From: Sphingobacteriia bacterium
GTDB lineage: Bacteria > Bacteroidota > Bacteroidia > Chitinophagales > Chitinophagaceae
Reading direction: 5' to 3'
Assembly: GCA_004294465.1 (NCBI GenBank)
Contig: REAV01000124.1
Span: 1 to 15,510 of the forward strand
DNA: 15,510 bases
Shown here: positions 14,388-15,510 of the stretch, in pieces
Position numbering within the stretch: position 1 is the first letter of the stretch
How the letters are laid out: every line of letters begins with the position of its first letter
Position numbers and translations under genes: made by a program
Notes under the pieces: model-generated
Databases searched by the model: none
What the model saw: only the letters and a program-made list of their open reading frames with translations
Told to the model about the DNA's origin: nothing

Positions 14388-15510
14388 TTAATCAATTTTA
14401 TTCTTATAAATCTTACCATCTTTTAGAATAAGCAACAAATTTTTATCATAGTCTAACAGCACTTTTAAATCCTGTAAAGGATTGCCATCAACCAGTAACA
14501 TATCTGCATATGCACCTTCTTCTATCACCCCTAATTTATTGGGATAGGGATTTCGCATACCGCTCATGGTCAATAATTGTGCATTGGTAGATGTGGCCAT
14601 TTTTAAGATCTCGTAAGGATTATACCAGCGCAATAATTTAACCAGATCTCCTGACCTATTTGTTGTGTGCTTGGGTTCAAATAAACAATCGGTTCCAAAA
14701 GCAGTTTTGATATTGTACTTTTTAGCATATAAATATGCACTATCGGTACCTCGCATCATGGTTTGTTGTTTAATCCGATTAGGTGTGCCTTCGGCATATG
14801 CACTTACACCATCATCAACAAAGGGCTGTAAACTTAACCATGCTTTTTTATCTGCGATCATTTTAGCAGTGGCTTCATCAATTAATTGAGCATGGTCAAT
14901 ACAACGAACGCCTGCGCGAAGTGCGGTTTGAATAGCTCTGGGAGTATACGCATGCACGGCAACATAGGTTCCCCAGTTTTCTGCTGCAACTACAGCTGCT
15001 CTCATTTCTTCTTCCGTAAACTGCGATACATCCAATGGATCATAATTAGAGGACACTCCACCGCCTGCCGCTAACTTAATTTGGGTAGCACCCGATCTTA
15101 ATTGTTCTCTTACTCTTTTTAATACCTGATCTGCGCCATCAGCTACAATACCAAAATTATAACGTTCTGTAAAATCCAACATTGCTGCAGCATCTCTGGG
15201 CACATCGTTGGGAGAGAGAAAATCTCCATGACCAGCTGTTTGTGAAATCATTGCACCAGAAGGATAAATTCTTGGCCCAATAATTAATCCTCTATCAATT
15301 GCTTTTTGCAAACCCATTGCAGGACCAGCCAGATCCCTAAATGTAGTAAAGCCTTGCAATAAATCTTTCTCTGCCGATTTAATGGCGTTTGCTGTTATAA
15401 ATTGAATATCACTGTTCAACAATTCAACAATATTCAACGATTCCATCATCACATGCGTGTGCGCATCAATTAAACCAGGCATCAGAAATTTTCCTTTGCC
15501 ATCAATAACT
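14388..15510 (-). CDS. Amidohydrolase superfamily protein (imidazolonepropionase/prolidase-like), 5' end beyond the window
   Basis: The frame is open to the right edge, reading VIDGKGKFLMPGLIDAHTHV, so the Met at 15482 is internal and the N-terminus is missing. About 374 residues are visible. Metal-binding features of the superfamily are present: HTH in GLIDAHTHV, a likely carboxylated Lys in TQIKLAAGGG, His in YVAVHAYTPRA, His in RCIDHAQLID and Asp in AFGTDCLFEP. The C-terminus returns to the small beta domain (GAYADMLLVDGNPLQDLKVL). Members of this branch hydrolyse cyclic amides, dipeptides or related compounds; the substrate cannot be decided. Without the 5' end I cannot tell whether a signal peptide is present. 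It is not obviously linked to the neighbouring cluster. Confidence 0.9.
   Translation of the reverse strand, partial: VIDGKGKFLMPGLIDAHTHVMMESLNIVELLNSDIQFITANAIKSAEKDLLQGFTTFRDLAGPAMGLQKAIDRGLIIGPRIYPSGAMISQTAGHGDFLSPNDVPRDAAAMLDFTERYNFGIVADGADQVLKRVREQLRSGATQIKLAAGGGVSSNYDPLDVSQFTEEEMRAAVVAAENWGTYVAVHAYTPRAIQTALRAGVRCIDHAQLIDEATAKMIADKKAWLSLQPFVDDGVSAYAEGTPNRIKQQTMMRGTDSAYLYAKKYNIKTAFGTDCLFEPKHTTNRSGDLVKLLRWYNPYEILKMATSTNAQLLTMSGMRNPYPNKLGVIEEGAYADMLLVDGNPLQDLKVLLDYDKNLLLILKDGKIYKNKID

Overview
The window looks like a chromosomal segment of a Bacteroidota bacterium, probably Chitinophagaceae or a close relative. The evidence is an alternative complex III (act) respiratory operon with a Tat-variant ActB, a GLPGLI protein paired with a TonB-receptor-like outer membrane protein, the general AT-richness, and A-rich translation starts without clear Shine-Dalgarno sites. 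The exact genus cannot be fixed from this sequence alone.

Positions 1-8511 (minus strand, transcribed right to left) hold the act operon in canonical order: actA (here split into a monoheme and a pentaheme ORF), actB, actC, actD, actE and a partial actF running off the left edge. Together these encode a membrane quinol:electron-acceptor oxidoreductase that replaces cytochrome bc1. Electrons pass from menaquinol at an NrfD-like subunit (ActC, perhaps also ActF) through four Fe-S clusters in ActB to c-type hemes in ActA and ActE. The heme motifs (1+5+1) and the 15 Fe-S cysteines in ActB (enough for three [4Fe-4S] and one [3Fe-4S]) fit that complex well.

The operon carries several irregularities. 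A perfect 59-bp tandem duplication cuts actA into two ORFs that would be one 421-residue protein if one copy were removed. The end of actB looks frameshifted. A palindromic inverted-repeat element fills the actA-actB gap, and a 14-bp tandem repeat lies between actC and actD.

Positions 8710-9576 (plus strand) hold a small two-helix membrane protein (DUF6787-like) and purN, closely spaced and divergent from the act operon. Positions 9565-14009 (minus strand) hold an AT-rich cluster: a small secreted four-cysteine protein, then a hairpin, then a GLPGLI protein, a TonB-receptor-like beta-barrel protein and a TlpA-type thioredoxin. This is the least understood part of the window and may form an envelope system, but no substrate can be read from the sequence. 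A 336-380 bp gap with two small palindromes and an interrupted peptide-like frame separates it from a partial amidohydrolase gene (minus strand) at the right edge.
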